From NCBI GenBank assembly GCA_937876375.1, contig CALEHY010000010.1, forward strand, positions 1 through 64,000: DNA of 64,000 nt. The letters run 5' to 3'. The notes under the pieces were generated by a model, which made no database searches, was not told the DNA's origin, and worked only from the letters and a program-made list of their open reading frames with translations. Below, piece after piece: positions 42,645-51,311 of the stretch. This DNA is from an uncultured Clostridia bacterium. Lineage in GTDB: Bacteria > Bacillota > Clostridia > Oscillospirales > Acutalibacteraceae. How positions within the stretch are numbered: position 1 is the first letter of the stretch; the number at the start of each line of letters is the position of its first letter. The translations under genes and the position numbers were made by a program.

Positions 42645-43379
42645 ATGAGAGAACAGTTTTCAAGAACAGAGCTGATGCTAGGTGCAGATGCTATGCAGAG
42701 ACTTGCTAACTCACGAGTTGCTGTATTTGGTGTTGGTGGTGTTGGTGGTCACTGTGTCGAGGCATTGGTGCGTAGTGGTGTCGGTGCTATCGATATTTTT
42801 GACAATGACGATATCAGTGTGTCTAATATCAATCGCCAAATGTTTGCCACTCACAAGACTGTTGGTATGAACAAGGTCGATGCTGCAGAAGAACGCCTAC
42901 TTGAGATTAATCCAGAGCTAAAAATTACAAAGCACGCTGTATTTTTCACTCCAGATAATGCTGATGATTTTGATTTTAGCATATATGATTATGTTGTTGA
43001 TGCTATCGACACAGTCGCTGGCAAGCTAGCCCTAGTCGAGAAATCACAAGCCTGTGGCACTCCAATCATTTGTTCTATGGGTGCTGGCAATAAGCTTGAC
43101 CCAACAGCATTCAAGGTCGCTGATATATACAAGACCTCTGTTTGCCCACTTGCAAAAACAATGCGATATGAGTGCAAAAAAAGGGGAATAAAGCACCTAA
43201 AATGTGTGTATTCCGAGGAGGTCGCTATTAAGCCAAACGATGAGGATATGAAACGAGTTATGGCTGACGAGGGCGTTGAAAACAAGAGACAAATACCTAG
43301 TAGCAATGCGTTTGTTCCAAGTGTTGTTGGTCTTATCATTGCTAGCGAGGTAATAAAGGATTTAGTAAAGGGTTGCTGA
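42645..43379 (+). CDS. tcdA: tRNA threonylcarbamoyladenosine dehydratase (TcdA/CsdL-like)
   Basis: A 244-residue E1-like adenylating protein. It starts FSRTELMLGADAMQRLANSR, with the nucleotide loop VAVFGVGGVGGHCVEALVRS at ~25-44. SNINRQMFATHKTVGMNKV and the segment YVVDAIDTVAGKLALV are typical of TcdA/YgdL, which cyclises t6A37 to ct6A in tRNAs. ATG 42645 with GGAGAGG at 42631-42637 is used; the upstream open frame lies inside ttcA. It is the last gene of the unit, with the terminator overlapping its stop. Confidence 0.9.
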   Translation: MREQFSRTELMLGADAMQRLANSRVAVFGVGGVGGHCVEALVRSGVGAIDIFDNDDISVSNINRQMFATHKTVGMNKVDAAEERLLEINPELKITKHAVFFTPDNADDFDFSIYDYVVDAIDTVAGKLALVEKSQACGTPIICSMGAGNKLDPTAFKVADIYKTSVCPLAKTMRYECKKRGIKHLKCVYSEEVAIKPNDEDMKRVMADEGVENKRQIPSSNAFVPSVVGLIIASEVIKDLVKGC

Positions 43380-43394
43380 TGCAACCCTTTTTTG
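43367..43394 (+). terminator. Terminator overlapping the tcdA stop codon
   Basis: AAAGGGTTGC (43367-43376), loop TGAT that contains the stop, GCAACCCTTT (43381-43390), then TTTG. Confidence 0.9.
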
Positions 43395-43408
43395 TTGTAA
43401 ATTTCCTA

Positions 43409-43437
43409 TTGACAAATCAAATTAAATTGTGTACAAT
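43409..43437 (+). promoter_or_regulatory. Promoter of the radical SAM/nitroreductase unit
   Basis: TTGACA (43409-43414), 17 bases, TACAAT (43432-43437); 40 bases before the ATG at 43477, with AGAGGTG as ribosome site. Confidence 0.8.
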
Positions 43438-43476
43438 TTAATTGTAAATCAACAATATGATTAAAGAGGTGTTATT

Positions 43477-44580
43477 ATGGCAAGAAAGGTGAATATCCAA
43501 GCATATATGACCCACGGTGTAACACGAATTGTTACTGATTCGCTTCGTGCTACAGCAAAAAATCCAAAGGAAGCAGAGTTTATGAAAAACTTTGCTGCTG
43601 CATCAAAGATTGCTTCAAAAAAGAGATTTGAGGCTGAAAAAGCTGGTGAGCATATCCCACCATTTTTGATTGCTAGTATCACCAGTAGCTGCAATCTTCA
43701 CTGTGCTGGCTGTTATTCTAGAGCCAACGACGCTTGCTGTGATAGTAAGCCAGTTGACCAGCTATCAGCTGATGAGTGGAACGATATTTTTGCAGAGGCT
43801 GACGATTTGGGCATTAGCTTTATTCTTTTGGCTGGTGGTGAGCCTATGATGAGATACGACGTTCTCAAAAAGGCTATTGAACACAAGAATATCTTGTTCC
43901 CAATCTTCACTAACGGAACATTTTTACACGAAAAATATCTCGACGTTCTCGATGAGCACAGAAATCTAATCCCTATTATCAGCATTGAGGGCGATGAAAA
44001 GCTTACTGATGACCGTCGTGGTGATGGCGTGTACCAGAAGGTTACTACTGCAATGCAGAGCATTAAGGACAGAGGTATGATTTTTGGTGCATCTGTTACC
44101 GTTACTACCGAGAATATGCACGAGGTATATTCTGACAAATTCGTAAATGGTCTATACGATTTGGGCTGTAAGGCAATTATTTATGTAGAGTTTGTTCCAG
44201 TAACAGAGGAGAGCAAGCACCTTGCACCACAGGAATCTGACCACAAGTTTATGCGTCGTGCTGTTCGCAGACTTCGACTAACCAAGCGCAAGATGGTGTT
44301 CATTGCATTTCCTGGTGATGAGAAGAGATCTGGTGGCTGTGTTGCAGCTGGCAGAGGATTTTTCCATATTAATTCACACGGTGGTGCAGAGCCTTGTCCT
44401 TTCTCACCTTATTCAGATATCAATGTTCGTGATACCTCAATTAGAGAGGCTATGAAATCACCACTTTTCTATGCTCTAAATGACCAAGGTCTACTAAAGG
44501 ATGACCATGTTGGTGGCTGTACCTTGTATATGAACAGAGAAAAGGTTGAAGAAATTATTAACGAGGGTAAAGAGGGCTAA
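43477..44580 (+). CDS. Radical SAM protein (paralogue of the 61.3-62.8 kb enzyme)
   Basis: A 367-residue radical SAM enzyme. The cluster-binding motif is C72-x3-C76-x2-C79 in SCNLHCAGCYSRAN, followed by LLAGGEPMMRYDVLKKA and DRRGDGVYQKV. The C-terminal third has additional Cys in SGGCVAAGRGFFHINSHGG, EPCPFSPYSD and GGCTLY, suggesting an auxiliary-cluster (SPASM-like) region. The N-terminal ~60 residues are an extra helical part. Substrate unknown. The stop lies 4 bases before the ferredoxin-nitroreductase start, so the two likely cooperate, with the ferredoxin domain as possible electron donor. Confidence 0.88.
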   Translation: MARKVNIQAYMTHGVTRIVTDSLRATAKNPKEAEFMKNFAAASKIASKKRFEAEKAGEHIPPFLIASITSSCNLHCAGCYSRANDACCDSKPVDQLSADEWNDIFAEADDLGISFILLAGGEPMMRYDVLKKAIEHKNILFPIFTNGTFLHEKYLDVLDEHRNLIPIISIEGDEKLTDDRRGDGVYQKVTTAMQSIKDRGMIFGASVTVTTENMHEVYSDKFVNGLYDLGCKAIIYVEFVPVTEESKHLAPQESDHKFMRRAVRRLRLTKRKMVFIAFPGDEKRSGGCVAAGRGFFHINSHGGAEPCPFSPYSDINVRDTSIREAMKSPLFYALNDQGLLKDDHVGGCTLYMNREKVEEIINEGKEG

Positions 44581-44584
44581 TACT

Positions 44585-45352
44585 ATGATAAAGATTGATA
44601 TTAACAAAGAAAAATGTATCGGCTGCGGTGCTTGTATCAAGGATTGTCCTGGTACAACTATCCATATGGTCGATGGCAAGGCAGAGGCTCGCAAGGGCTG
44701 TATCGAGTGTGGTCATTGCTACGCTGTTTGTCCTACTGGTGCTGTTGATATAAAGGGATATGACACCACCGACCTTGGCGAAATGGAGAGTATGGCTGAT
44801 ATCGATAGCAAAAAGCTACTTCAAGCGATGAAGAGCCGTCGCACTATTCGTCAGTACAAGGATATTCCAGTCGAGCAAGAGAAAATTGATATGATACTTG
44901 AGGCTGGTAGATATTGCCCTACTGCTGCGAATTCACAAAAAATTGCATATACTATTCTTGGCTCAAAGCAGGATGAGATAGAAAAGGAATGTGTAAAGCT
45001 ATTTGGCACAGGTGTTAAGCTTGGCTCACCATTCTCTGCAATGCTTAAGAGAACAAATATTGATAAGAACTATTTCTTCAAGGGTGCACCGCTTGTTATC
45101 GTTGTTTCTGGCACAAATTCAACTGATCCAAGTTTGGTTAGCTCATATATGGAGATTATGGCAGAGAGCCTTGGTCTAGGTGTGCTGTACAGCGGATTTT
45201 TCGTTGCGTGCACACGCATTAGTCCAAAAATCAAGGCAATGCTAAAGTTACCAAAGGGACATAAGGTTGTTACTTGTATGATTATGGGATATCCAAATGT
45301 AAAATATCACCGTATCGTACCAAGAAAGCCTTTGAATAAAAAAGAATTATAA
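44585..45352 (+). CDS. Ferredoxin-nitroreductase fusion
   Basis: A 255-residue protein with two parts. Residues 1-60 form a 2[4Fe-4S] ferredoxin: C11-x2-C14-x2-C17-x3-C21 and C39-x2-C42-x2-C45-x3-C49. Residues ~75-255 form an FMN-binding nitroreductase domain with MKSRRTIRQYKDIPVEQEKI and GRYCPTAANSQ at the FMN site. Such fused proteins pass electrons internally from ferredoxin to flavin. Substrate unknown. ATG 44585 is used; the track extending 5' overlaps the radical SAM gene. Confidence 0.92.
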   Translation: MIKIDINKEKCIGCGACIKDCPGTTIHMVDGKAEARKGCIECGHCYAVCPTGAVDIKGYDTTDLGEMESMADIDSKKLLQAMKSRRTIRQYKDIPVEQEKIDMILEAGRYCPTAANSQKIAYTILGSKQDEIEKECVKLFGTGVKLGSPFSAMLKRTNIDKNYFFKGAPLVIVVSGTNSTDPSLVSSYMEIMAESLGLGVLYSGFFVACTRISPKIKAMLKLPKGHKVVTCMIMGYPNVKYHRIVPRKPLNKKEL

Positions 45353-45382
45353 AAAAACAAAAGATTATAAGGAGTTGTAAAT

Positions 45383-45844
45383 ATGAAATTGTATGATATA
45401 ATTGTTAAGGATATGGACAAGAAAGACGTATCACTTGCTGACTATAAGGGTAAGGTGCTACTAATTGTCAACACAGCAACTGGCTGTGGATTCACACCAC
45501 AGTATGAGGGCCTACAGGACTTGTACGAAAAGTACCAGGCTGATGGATTTGAAATCCTTGATTTCCCTTGCAATCAGTTCGCTTTTCAAGCACCTGGTAG
45601 CGAAGAAAAGATTATGGATTTCTGTCAGTCAAGATATGGCGTAACCTTTAAGCAGTTTGCAAAGATTAAGGTTAATGGTTCAAAGGCTGACCCACTTTAC
45701 AAGTACCTCAAGACACAAAAGGAAGGCTCTATAAAGTGGAATTTTACAAAGTTTTTGGTTACTCGTGATGGTGAGGTTGTTGAGCGTTTTTCACCAAAGA
45801 CAACACCAGCACAGCTAGATGAGAAGATAAAGGAGTTATTATAA
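45383..45844 (+). CDS. Glutathione peroxidase-family (thiol) peroxidase
   Basis: A 153-residue thioredoxin-fold peroxidase. The peroxidatic cysteine is C35 in NTATGCGFTPQYEGL, the position occupied by Sec in some homologues. The rest of the tetrad is seen in FPCNQFAFQAPG (Gln) and KWNFTKFLV (Trp, Asn). Bacterial members mostly use thioredoxin rather than glutathione. Its stop overlaps the next start (TAATG). Co-location with an OhrR-like regulator suggests peroxide defence in an anaerobe. Confidence 0.92.
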   Translation: MKLYDIIVKDMDKKDVSLADYKGKVLLIVNTATGCGFTPQYEGLQDLYEKYQADGFEILDFPCNQFAFQAPGSEEKIMDFCQSRYGVTFKQFAKIKVNGSKADPLYKYLKTQKEGSIKWNFTKFLVTRDGEVVERFSPKTTPAQLDEKIKELL

Positions 45845-46098
45845 TGAGATACGAATACGAACCACAAGGCGTTTGCCCAATGTCAATTAGCTTTGATATT
45901 GATGAGGACAAGAGAATTACTAATGTAGAGTTTTTTGGTGGCTGTAATGGCAACCTAAAGGCTATCGGTATTCTCGTCAATGGCAAGACAGCAGAGGAAA
46001 TTAACGAGTTGTTGCTCGGCAATACTTGTGGCAGACGACCAACTTCTTGTGCTGACCAGCTTGCAAAAGCTGTTATGGAAGCTGTATCAACCCTATAA
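45844..46098 (+). CDS. TSCPD-domain protein (84 aa)
   Basis: A short cytosolic protein with the TSCPD-like domain: EPQGVCPMSISFDIDEDKRI, FFGGCNGNLKAIGILV and NTCGRRPTSCADQLAKAV. The conserved cysteines resemble those of the domain at the end of some ribonucleotide reductases and in stand-alone proteins of this length. Function unknown; metal or thiol chemistry is plausible from the three Cys sites. Translation is coupled to the peroxidase gene by the TAATG overlap. Confidence 0.85.
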   Translation: MRYEYEPQGVCPMSISFDIDEDKRITNVEFFGGCNGNLKAIGILVNGKTAEEINELLLGNTCGRRPTSCADQLAKAVMEAVSTL

Positions 46099-46145
46099 CT
46101 CTTGTGTTAATAGACAAATTATGATAAAATAGTCTTGGTGATACT

Positions 46146-46577
46146 ATGGAGAATAATTTTGATATATTAAAAATTGAGAATCAGCTTTGCTTTCCACTTT
46201 ATGCCAGTGCAAAAGAGGTAGTAAAAAAATACAAGCCATATCTCGACAAGATTGATTTGACCTACACCCAGTATATTACTATGATGATTATGTGGGACAA
46301 GAAAGAGATTAATGTCAAGAGCCTTGGCGAATGTCTATATCTTGACTCTGGCACATTGACTCCATTACTTAAGAAGTTGGAGCAAAAGGGATTTATCACT
46401 CGCAAGCGTTCTGCTGATGATGAGCGAAATCTTATCGTCACCATTACTGACAAGGGTGAGGCATTGAAGCAGGAGGCAGTTAATATACCGATGGCTGTTA
46501 GTGGCTGTTTCGACCTAACGATGGAGGAGACAGCACAGCTTTACAAAATACTATATAAGATTTTGGGCAAAATATAA
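46146..46577 (+). CDS. MarR-family regulator, OhrR-like
   Basis: A 143-residue winged-helix regulator. It starts with KIENQLCFPLYASAKEVVKK, where C15 is at the position of the peroxide-sensing cysteine of OhrR. TYTQYITMMIMWDKKEINVK, DSGTLTPLLKKLEQKGFITR (recognition helix) and RSADDERNLIVTITDKGEAL (wing) are classic. It likely senses organic peroxide by Cys oxidation and may control the adjacent peroxidase. RBS is weak (GGTG). No clear palindromic operator is visible in its short upstream gap. Confidence 0.88.
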   Translation: MENNFDILKIENQLCFPLYASAKEVVKKYKPYLDKIDLTYTQYITMMIMWDKKEINVKSLGECLYLDSGTLTPLLKKLEQKGFITRKRSADDERNLIVTITDKGEALKQEAVNIPMAVSGCFDLTMEETAQLYKILYKILGKI

Positions 46578-46580
46578 TAC

Positions 46581-46620
46581 AAAAGGGCTAGGTCTAGCAT
46601 TGCTAAACCTAGCCTTTTTA
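46581..46620. terminator. Bidirectional terminator after the MarR gene
   Basis: AAAAGGGCTAGGT (46581-46593) with ACCTAGCCTTTT (46607-46618), one bulged G; convergent genes on each side. Confidence 0.85.
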
Positions 46621-46998
46621 TTGTGGTGTTACCTCTATGTCGTAGTGGGACAGAATATCCTTTATTCTTTTCATATTTCTATCGGGTATATAGTAGGGAT
46701 TGTGTTGCTTGTCCCATATTGTGCCACAATCATCACCACAGATTGTTCGGCACTTTGTTCGTCCGTTTGTGTGAATTTGTAGCTCAATATTACTACCAAT
46801 ACAGCCTGGTGTTTCAAAATATACTTTGCGTCCAATCGTCAATATCGCAACCCTCTTTGCATCAGCATTTGTTAGCTTGATAGCAGAATTATCATTTGTG
46901 TTTGCGACAGTAACGCTTGTTGGTGATATGCTGATTGTAAGCATTATTACTGATAAAATTAATGTTATAGGGATGATTATTCTTTTTGCTTTTTTCAT
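46618..46998 (-). CDS. Small exported or membrane-anchored Cys-containing protein
   Basis: A 126-residue protein with an N-terminal hydrophobic segment (residues ~7-27, RIIIPITLILSVIMLTISIS) and a polar extracytoplasmic part carrying VYFETPGCIGSNIELQIHTN and TKCRTICGDDCGTIW, four cysteines that could form disulfides or bind metal. I do not recognise a family. The start has AAAGGAG at a proper distance. It is convergent with the OhrR-like gene and divergent from the sialidase. Secretion is inferred from the N-terminus. Confidence 0.65.
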   Translation of the reverse strand: MKKAKRIIIPITLILSVIMLTISISPTSVTVANTNDNSAIKLTNADAKRVAILTIGRKVYFETPGCIGSNIELQIHTNGRTKCRTICGDDCGTIWDKQHNPYYIPDRNMKRIKDILSHYDIEVTPQ

Positions 46999-47192
46999 AT
47001 ACAGCTCTCCTTTACTATAATTTTATAGCAAGCACAGGGAGAATTAAATTGATAATCTGTAGAATCAGTCTACAATTCGTGGATTTTTATATAAAAACAA
47101 TTATTGTGTATGTAGTTAAAAGAATTTCACTTTTATTATATGACTTTATATGATATAATTAATTATATATTTTTACTAAATGAGGTGTGAGT

Positions 47193-50100
47193 ATGAAAAA
47201 GGTTTTGGCTGTTATTTTGTCGATAGCTTTGCTTTTATCTTTTCCTATATCGGCTTATGCATTAAATGATAATTATTACTACAGCAGTATTGTGCAGGGT
47301 GATGGTAGTAGCTCGACTATGAGATATCAGGCTGTGTTCAGAGATGCAGAGATTAGCACGGAGACTGCCGAGTTCACTCTTGAGGGATTTGCTGGCTCCT
47401 GGATATTGGTGAATAATGCATATGGCACTCCACTTTATGTTAACAATACTGAGGCTGGTAGACCTATTAAGACTACAGCGTCCACCTTTGCTATCACAAA
47501 GAACAATGTTCGTCAGACAGCAAGGGATTATGATTCGTTCACATTATACAGCAATAACTCATATCTGTATTTCCACGATAACAGTAATGCTGAGGGCACA
47601 GCCTCCGGAGTTTCTACTAATTACTGGACATTCAACAGACAGAGCTCTGCTGGTATAGCACAGACAAATTTTTCTATCTTTGTTAGAGATAAGAATAATT
47701 TTTCATCTGGTATTTATGGTTACAGACGAATTACTAGCGAGAGTGAGCTAGTCGCTGGACAAAAATATCTTATCGCTCATCCAGGTAACTATTCTGCAGA
47801 TAATCCATACTGGTTCGTTATGTTCCCATCAACCGAGCAGAACTGTGGCAAATATTCTGCTAGGGTATCCAATCATTTTAGCGAGGTTGGTACACCTACA
47901 CCATCAAAATATAACAACCCTATGAAACCGGCTGATGGCAAAACAGCCTCACAGCCATATATTTCTAACACCACTGGTGGTAGTGCAAAATTCCGTATTC
48001 CAGGTATGGTAACTATGGATGATGGCTCTATCGTAACCCTTGCTGATGCTAGATGGAACACGACTGCTGATGGTGGTGGTAATGATACTATTGTTAGCAG
48101 GTCTAGCGATGATGGTACTACTTGGAATTATACATTCGCTAACTATTTGAGTGATAATATGAGTAGCAATACTTTTGCTACTACCTCATCAGGATATTGC
48201 GATAGTGAGCTTGCCACTGATGGCAAGAATTTGTATATGCTATCGACCTTGTTCCCAGGTGGCAAGGCACTTAATTCTACCGAGGCTAGAGTAGAGACTG
48301 GTGCTATCTACACTGGTGATGGACATTTGTATCTGACCACATATTCAACAGCAGATACTACACAGAGATTTAATTTCTGCGTTGGTGATTATGTTGATGG
48401 CTTTGCACATGTTTACACCGTTAGGAATAACAAGCTCGATACACCAGCATTTGGTAGCTACAGCTGGAATTCTACAGCATACACATATAGCGATACTCTT
48501 ATTGATGAGGAAGGCTATGTTTATGGTTTGCACAATGGCTCATACCAGTGCTTGACTAATATTTTCTACAAGATATCACCTTTCAAGGTTAGACAGACCA
48601 CATTCCTGTCACTAAAGAAATCAACTGATGGTGGCAAGACTTGGAGCAAGCCAACATTACTTAATGTTAAGAGAGATACAGAGTCATTCTATGGCATTGG
48701 CCCTGGTAGAGGTGCTACGTCAGAGGATGGTAGCGTGATATTCTTCTCTGCATACAATGGTGGAGATGGTGGCTTTTCATCTTCAGCACAGCGTACTAGC
48801 GTTGTTTATTCCACTGATGGTGGTGAAAGCTGGAAACGTTCTGGCAATTTAGCGAATTTTCAAACTAGTGAGAGCCAGCTTGTAGTTCTCAACGAGGATG
48901 AGATTGGAATAACCTTGCGTTGTTTCTTTAGGAGCCCTGCAACAACAGTACAGTATCGAGATGCGTTCTACAGCAAGGAGACTGAGAGCCTAGAGTGGAT
49001 AGGTAGTGTTGTTTCTACTGCTATGACAAAGACTGGTGATTGCCAGATTTCTGCTATCAAGTATAGTGAAAAGATTAACGGCAAGAATGTTATCCTAGTA
49101 TCAACTCCTACTAATTCTGGCAGTCGTGCAAATGGCAAAATTTATGCTATGTATGTCAATGATGATTATTCATTCTCTGGATACACACCATTTGCTGTTA
49201 ATAGTTCGACTTATATGTATTCCTGTTTAACAGAGCTCAGCGATGGCACAGTAGCACTGCTGTATGAGAGTAGTGATGGTGCTATTCAGTTTTCAAAATA
49301 CGATATTCACACTATCGACACTACATTTAATCCTGCAGAGGATGAGAGTGCACTAGAGGCTGCTGTAGCCTATGCAGACACATTCTCATCTGCTGATTAT
49401 ACTTCGGAATCATTTGCTACATTCCAGTCAAAGCGTGAAGAAGCTAGGGCTACACTTAATGCAGGCTATAGTCAAAAATATGTTGACTATATGGTTAACA
49501 GCGTGTTTGAGGCTGTTCGTTCATTGGTGCCTAATTTCAAGGTGACTATCTCTGGCGATAACGGTTTTGTCGCTGCGTCATATGACAAATATGTTCGTAC
49601 AGCTGGTACATATAGTATTCCTTATGGCACTGCAATCACACTTTCTGCTGCTGGTGCGAATGGATACAATTTTATTGGATGGTACGATACCTTCGACCAT
49701 CGTTTCGTTAGCAGAGAGCCAGGCTGTAGATATGTAGTTTCGAAAAATGTTGAGCTAAAGGCTGTGTTCGTTAAGAATAACAGTGCTACATTGACATTTG
49801 CTAATGAAAGTGGCTGGATTGCGAGCATTGTTTCTAATACTGTAGAGGACTGGCTAGCTATCGAAAGCCTAGATGATTATATCCCAGAGGTGCCATATTC
49901 CTATGGCCATACTAATGGCAGATGGGTTATCGACGATAACACCCTTGCAAAATTGCAGAGTGGTCAGAGCGTTACTGTTTATGCCGAGTATGATGGTGTT
50001 GCTGATTTACCAGACAGCATTACCTCTACTGATGGCACACCAGTGTTAGACCTTCAGTTTAGCTACGATGATGCTAACGCTGTTGGCTCATTCATTATGA

Positions 50101-50396
50101 CACCAGCTATTCCATCGGATATTAAGGTTAATTCTATTGGTGTCGCATTCAAATATGCTCATTATATGTCGTTCGACCCAACGGATAATTTTGAGCTTTT
50201 GCTTAATAACAAGACCGTAGTTAGTAGCTTTGCTACCGATACTATCGATGAGCATTATATCGTTAATTTCAGCAAGTTTGATTCTCGATACAGCTTTGCT
50301 GCTCGTGGTTATGTGACATATACTGATACTGATGGAACAGTCAAAACTGTGTATTCAAATCAAGTAAATGTTATCTCGAATGAATGGGTGAAATAA
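47193..50396 (+). CDS. Secreted sialidase (GH33), multidomain
   Basis: A 1067-residue exo-sialidase with signal peptide (~residues 1-26, ISAYA). The catalytic beta-propeller spans ~250-710: FRIP at 267-270 provides the first triad Arg, LADARW holds the Asp, and Asp boxes SSDDGTTW (~304), STDGGKTW (~477) and STDGGESW (~540) are clear. Residues ~30-240 may be a carbohydrate-binding region. ~716-777 look like a helical FIVAR-type module. A following InlB-like strand region contains GYNFIGWYDTFDHRF. It would release sialic acid from mucins. No LPxTG or dockerin is visible. ATG 47193 follows GAGGTG. Confidence 0.9.
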   Translation: MKKVLAVILSIALLLSFPISAYALNDNYYYSSIVQGDGSSSTMRYQAVFRDAEISTETAEFTLEGFAGSWILVNNAYGTPLYVNNTEAGRPIKTTASTFAITKNNVRQTARDYDSFTLYSNNSYLYFHDNSNAEGTASGVSTNYWTFNRQSSAGIAQTNFSIFVRDKNNFSSGIYGYRRITSESELVAGQKYLIAHPGNYSADNPYWFVMFPSTEQNCGKYSARVSNHFSEVGTPTPSKYNNPMKPADGKTASQPYISNTTGGSAKFRIPGMVTMDDGSIVTLADARWNTTADGGGNDTIVSRSSDDGTTWNYTFANYLSDNMSSNTFATTSSGYCDSELATDGKNLYMLSTLFPGGKALNSTEARVETGAIYTGDGHLYLTTYSTADTTQRFNFCVGDYVDGFAHVYTVRNNKLDTPAFGSYSWNSTAYTYSDTLIDEEGYVYGLHNGSYQCLTNIFYKISPFKVRQTTFLSLKKSTDGGKTWSKPTLLNVKRDTESFYGIGPGRGATSEDGSVIFFSAYNGGDGGFSSSAQRTSVVYSTDGGESWKRSGNLANFQTSESQLVVLNEDEIGITLRCFFRSPATTVQYRDAFYSKETESLEWIGSVVSTAMTKTGDCQISAIKYSEKINGKNVILVSTPTNSGSRANGKIYAMYVNDDYSFSGYTPFAVNSSTYMYSCLTELSDGTVALLYESSDGAIQFSKYDIHTIDTTFNPAEDESALEAAVAYADTFSSADYTSESFATFQSKREEARATLNAGYSQKYVDYMVNSVFEAVRSLVPNFKVTISGDNGFVAASYDKYVRTAGTYSIPYGTAITLSAAGANGYNFIGWYDTFDHRFVSREPGCRYVVSKNVELKAVFVKNNSATLTFANESGWIASIVSNTVEDWLAIESLDDYIPEVPYSYGHTNGRWVIDDNTLAKLQSGQSVTVYAEYDGVADLPDSITSTDGTPVLDLQFSYDDANAVGSFIMTPAIPSDIKVNSIGVAFKYAHYMSFDPTDNFELLLNNKTVVSSFATDTIDEHYIVNFSKFDSRYSFAARGYVTYTDTDGTVKTVYSNQVNVISNEWVK

Positions 50397-50398
50397 TA

Positions 50399-50437
50399 AA
50401 AAATTAGCCAATGTATTATGCATTGGCTAATTTTTAT
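50399..50437 (+). terminator. Terminator of the sialidase gene
   Basis: Perfect 15-bp stem AAAAATTAGCCAATG (50399-50413) / CATTGGCTAATTTTT (50421-50435). Confidence 0.92.
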
Positions 50438-50447
50438 GTACATGATA

Positions 50448-50497
50448 TTGACAAGTGACCGCTTGGTCACTATAATATAAAGTGACCAGTTGGTCAC
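50448..50497 (+). promoter_or_regulatory. TetR-operon promoter with two operators
   Basis: TTGACA (50448-50453) and TATAAT (50471-50476) are 17 bases apart, and the perfect palindrome GTGACC-GCTT-GGTCAC (50455-50470) fills the spacer. A second palindrome, GTGACC-AGTT-GGTCAC (50482-50497), starts 6 bases after the -10, with centres 27 bp apart. Binding by the TetR-family product encoded just downstream would block polymerase, so autorepression is expected. Confidence 0.9.
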
Positions 50498-50518
50498 ATA
50501 ATTGATAGGGGGTGCGAT

Positions 50519-51109
50519 ATGGAACTATCAACAAAACAAAGAATATTGAACGAAGCGCTCGTAATGTTTGCTAGTAATGGTTACAACGGAACAAATTTGA
50601 GAGATTTAGCCTCTAATCTAGGGCTCAGTAAATCAGCTTTATACAGACACTATGATAGCAAGGAGCAAATTTTTAATGAACTTGTTTTGACTATTGAGGA
50701 GTATTATCACAGCAATTTTGGATCGTTCGATAATGTCCAGTGCCCTAATTCAACTGACGAGCTAATAGCGATGAGCCTTGCAAGGCTTAATTTCACTCTC
50801 CACGATGAAAGAATTAAGCTAGTTAGAAAAATGTTAATACTAGAACAATTTAGAAATGAGAAAATCAGCAAGCTTGCAACGCTCCATTTCTCAACAGGCG
50901 TTGAAGAAATGCACAAGGCTATTTTTGCCGAAATGATAAATAAAGGTGTAATCAAGCCATATGACCCAGGCGTGTTAGCTATGGAATTTACTGCTCCTGT
51001 GTCAGCATTAATTCAATTAGTTGACCGTGAACCACATAAGGAGCAAATGGCAATGGAAAAAATCAAGGCTCATTTTGAGCATTTTGTTAAGGTTTATGGA
51101 GTGAATTAA
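50519..51109 (+). CDS. TetR-family transcriptional repressor
   Basis: A 196-residue regulator. The N-terminal helix-turn-helix is MFASNGYNGTNLRDLASNLG followed by LSKSALYRHYDSKEQIFNEL, the most conserved TetR block. The C-terminal ~130 residues are a helical ligand domain with a VDREPHKEQ-type end. It sits under a promoter holding two GTGACC-N4-GGTCAC operators, which it presumably binds. The following small membrane genes run on within 1-4 bases of each other, so it likely controls a whole envelope-related operon in response to an unknown ligand. Confidence 0.93.
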   Translation: MELSTKQRILNEALVMFASNGYNGTNLRDLASNLGLSKSALYRHYDSKEQIFNELVLTIEEYYHSNFGSFDNVQCPNSTDELIAMSLARLNFTLHDERIKLVRKMLILEQFRNEKISKLATLHFSTGVEEMHKAIFAEMINKGVIKPYDPGVLAMEFTAPVSALIQLVDREPHKEQMAMEKIKAHFEHFVKVYGVN

Positions 51110-51110
51110 A

Positions 51111-51311
51111 ATGAAAGATAAGAAAATCACATCAATAATATGGTTTACTGCATCATCAATATCCTATTTAACAGCGATTATTTGGTATTTTGCACTTGAT
51201 AATCGTTCTATAGCGATAATGTTTGGATGTATAGCCTCTGCAATGCTATGCCTTGGAGCTTCAATGCTGAACAAGCAAAATCAAAAGAAAGAAGAAAAGG
51301 ATGATGAGTAA
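51111..51311 (+). CDS. Small two-helix membrane protein (66 aa)
   Basis: A short membrane protein, second gene of the TetR operon. Two hydrophobic segments are visible (SISYLTAIIWYFAL and IMFGCIASAMLCLGASML), followed by a charged KKEEKDDE tail. No family is recognised. The start lies 1 base after the tetR stop with GGAGTG upstream, and the stop overlaps the next start (TAATG). Likely a small partner or stress-related membrane protein. Confidence 0.75.
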   Translation: MKDKKITSIIWFTASSISYLTAIIWYFALDNRSIAIMFGCIASAMLCLGASMLNKQNQKKEEKDDE

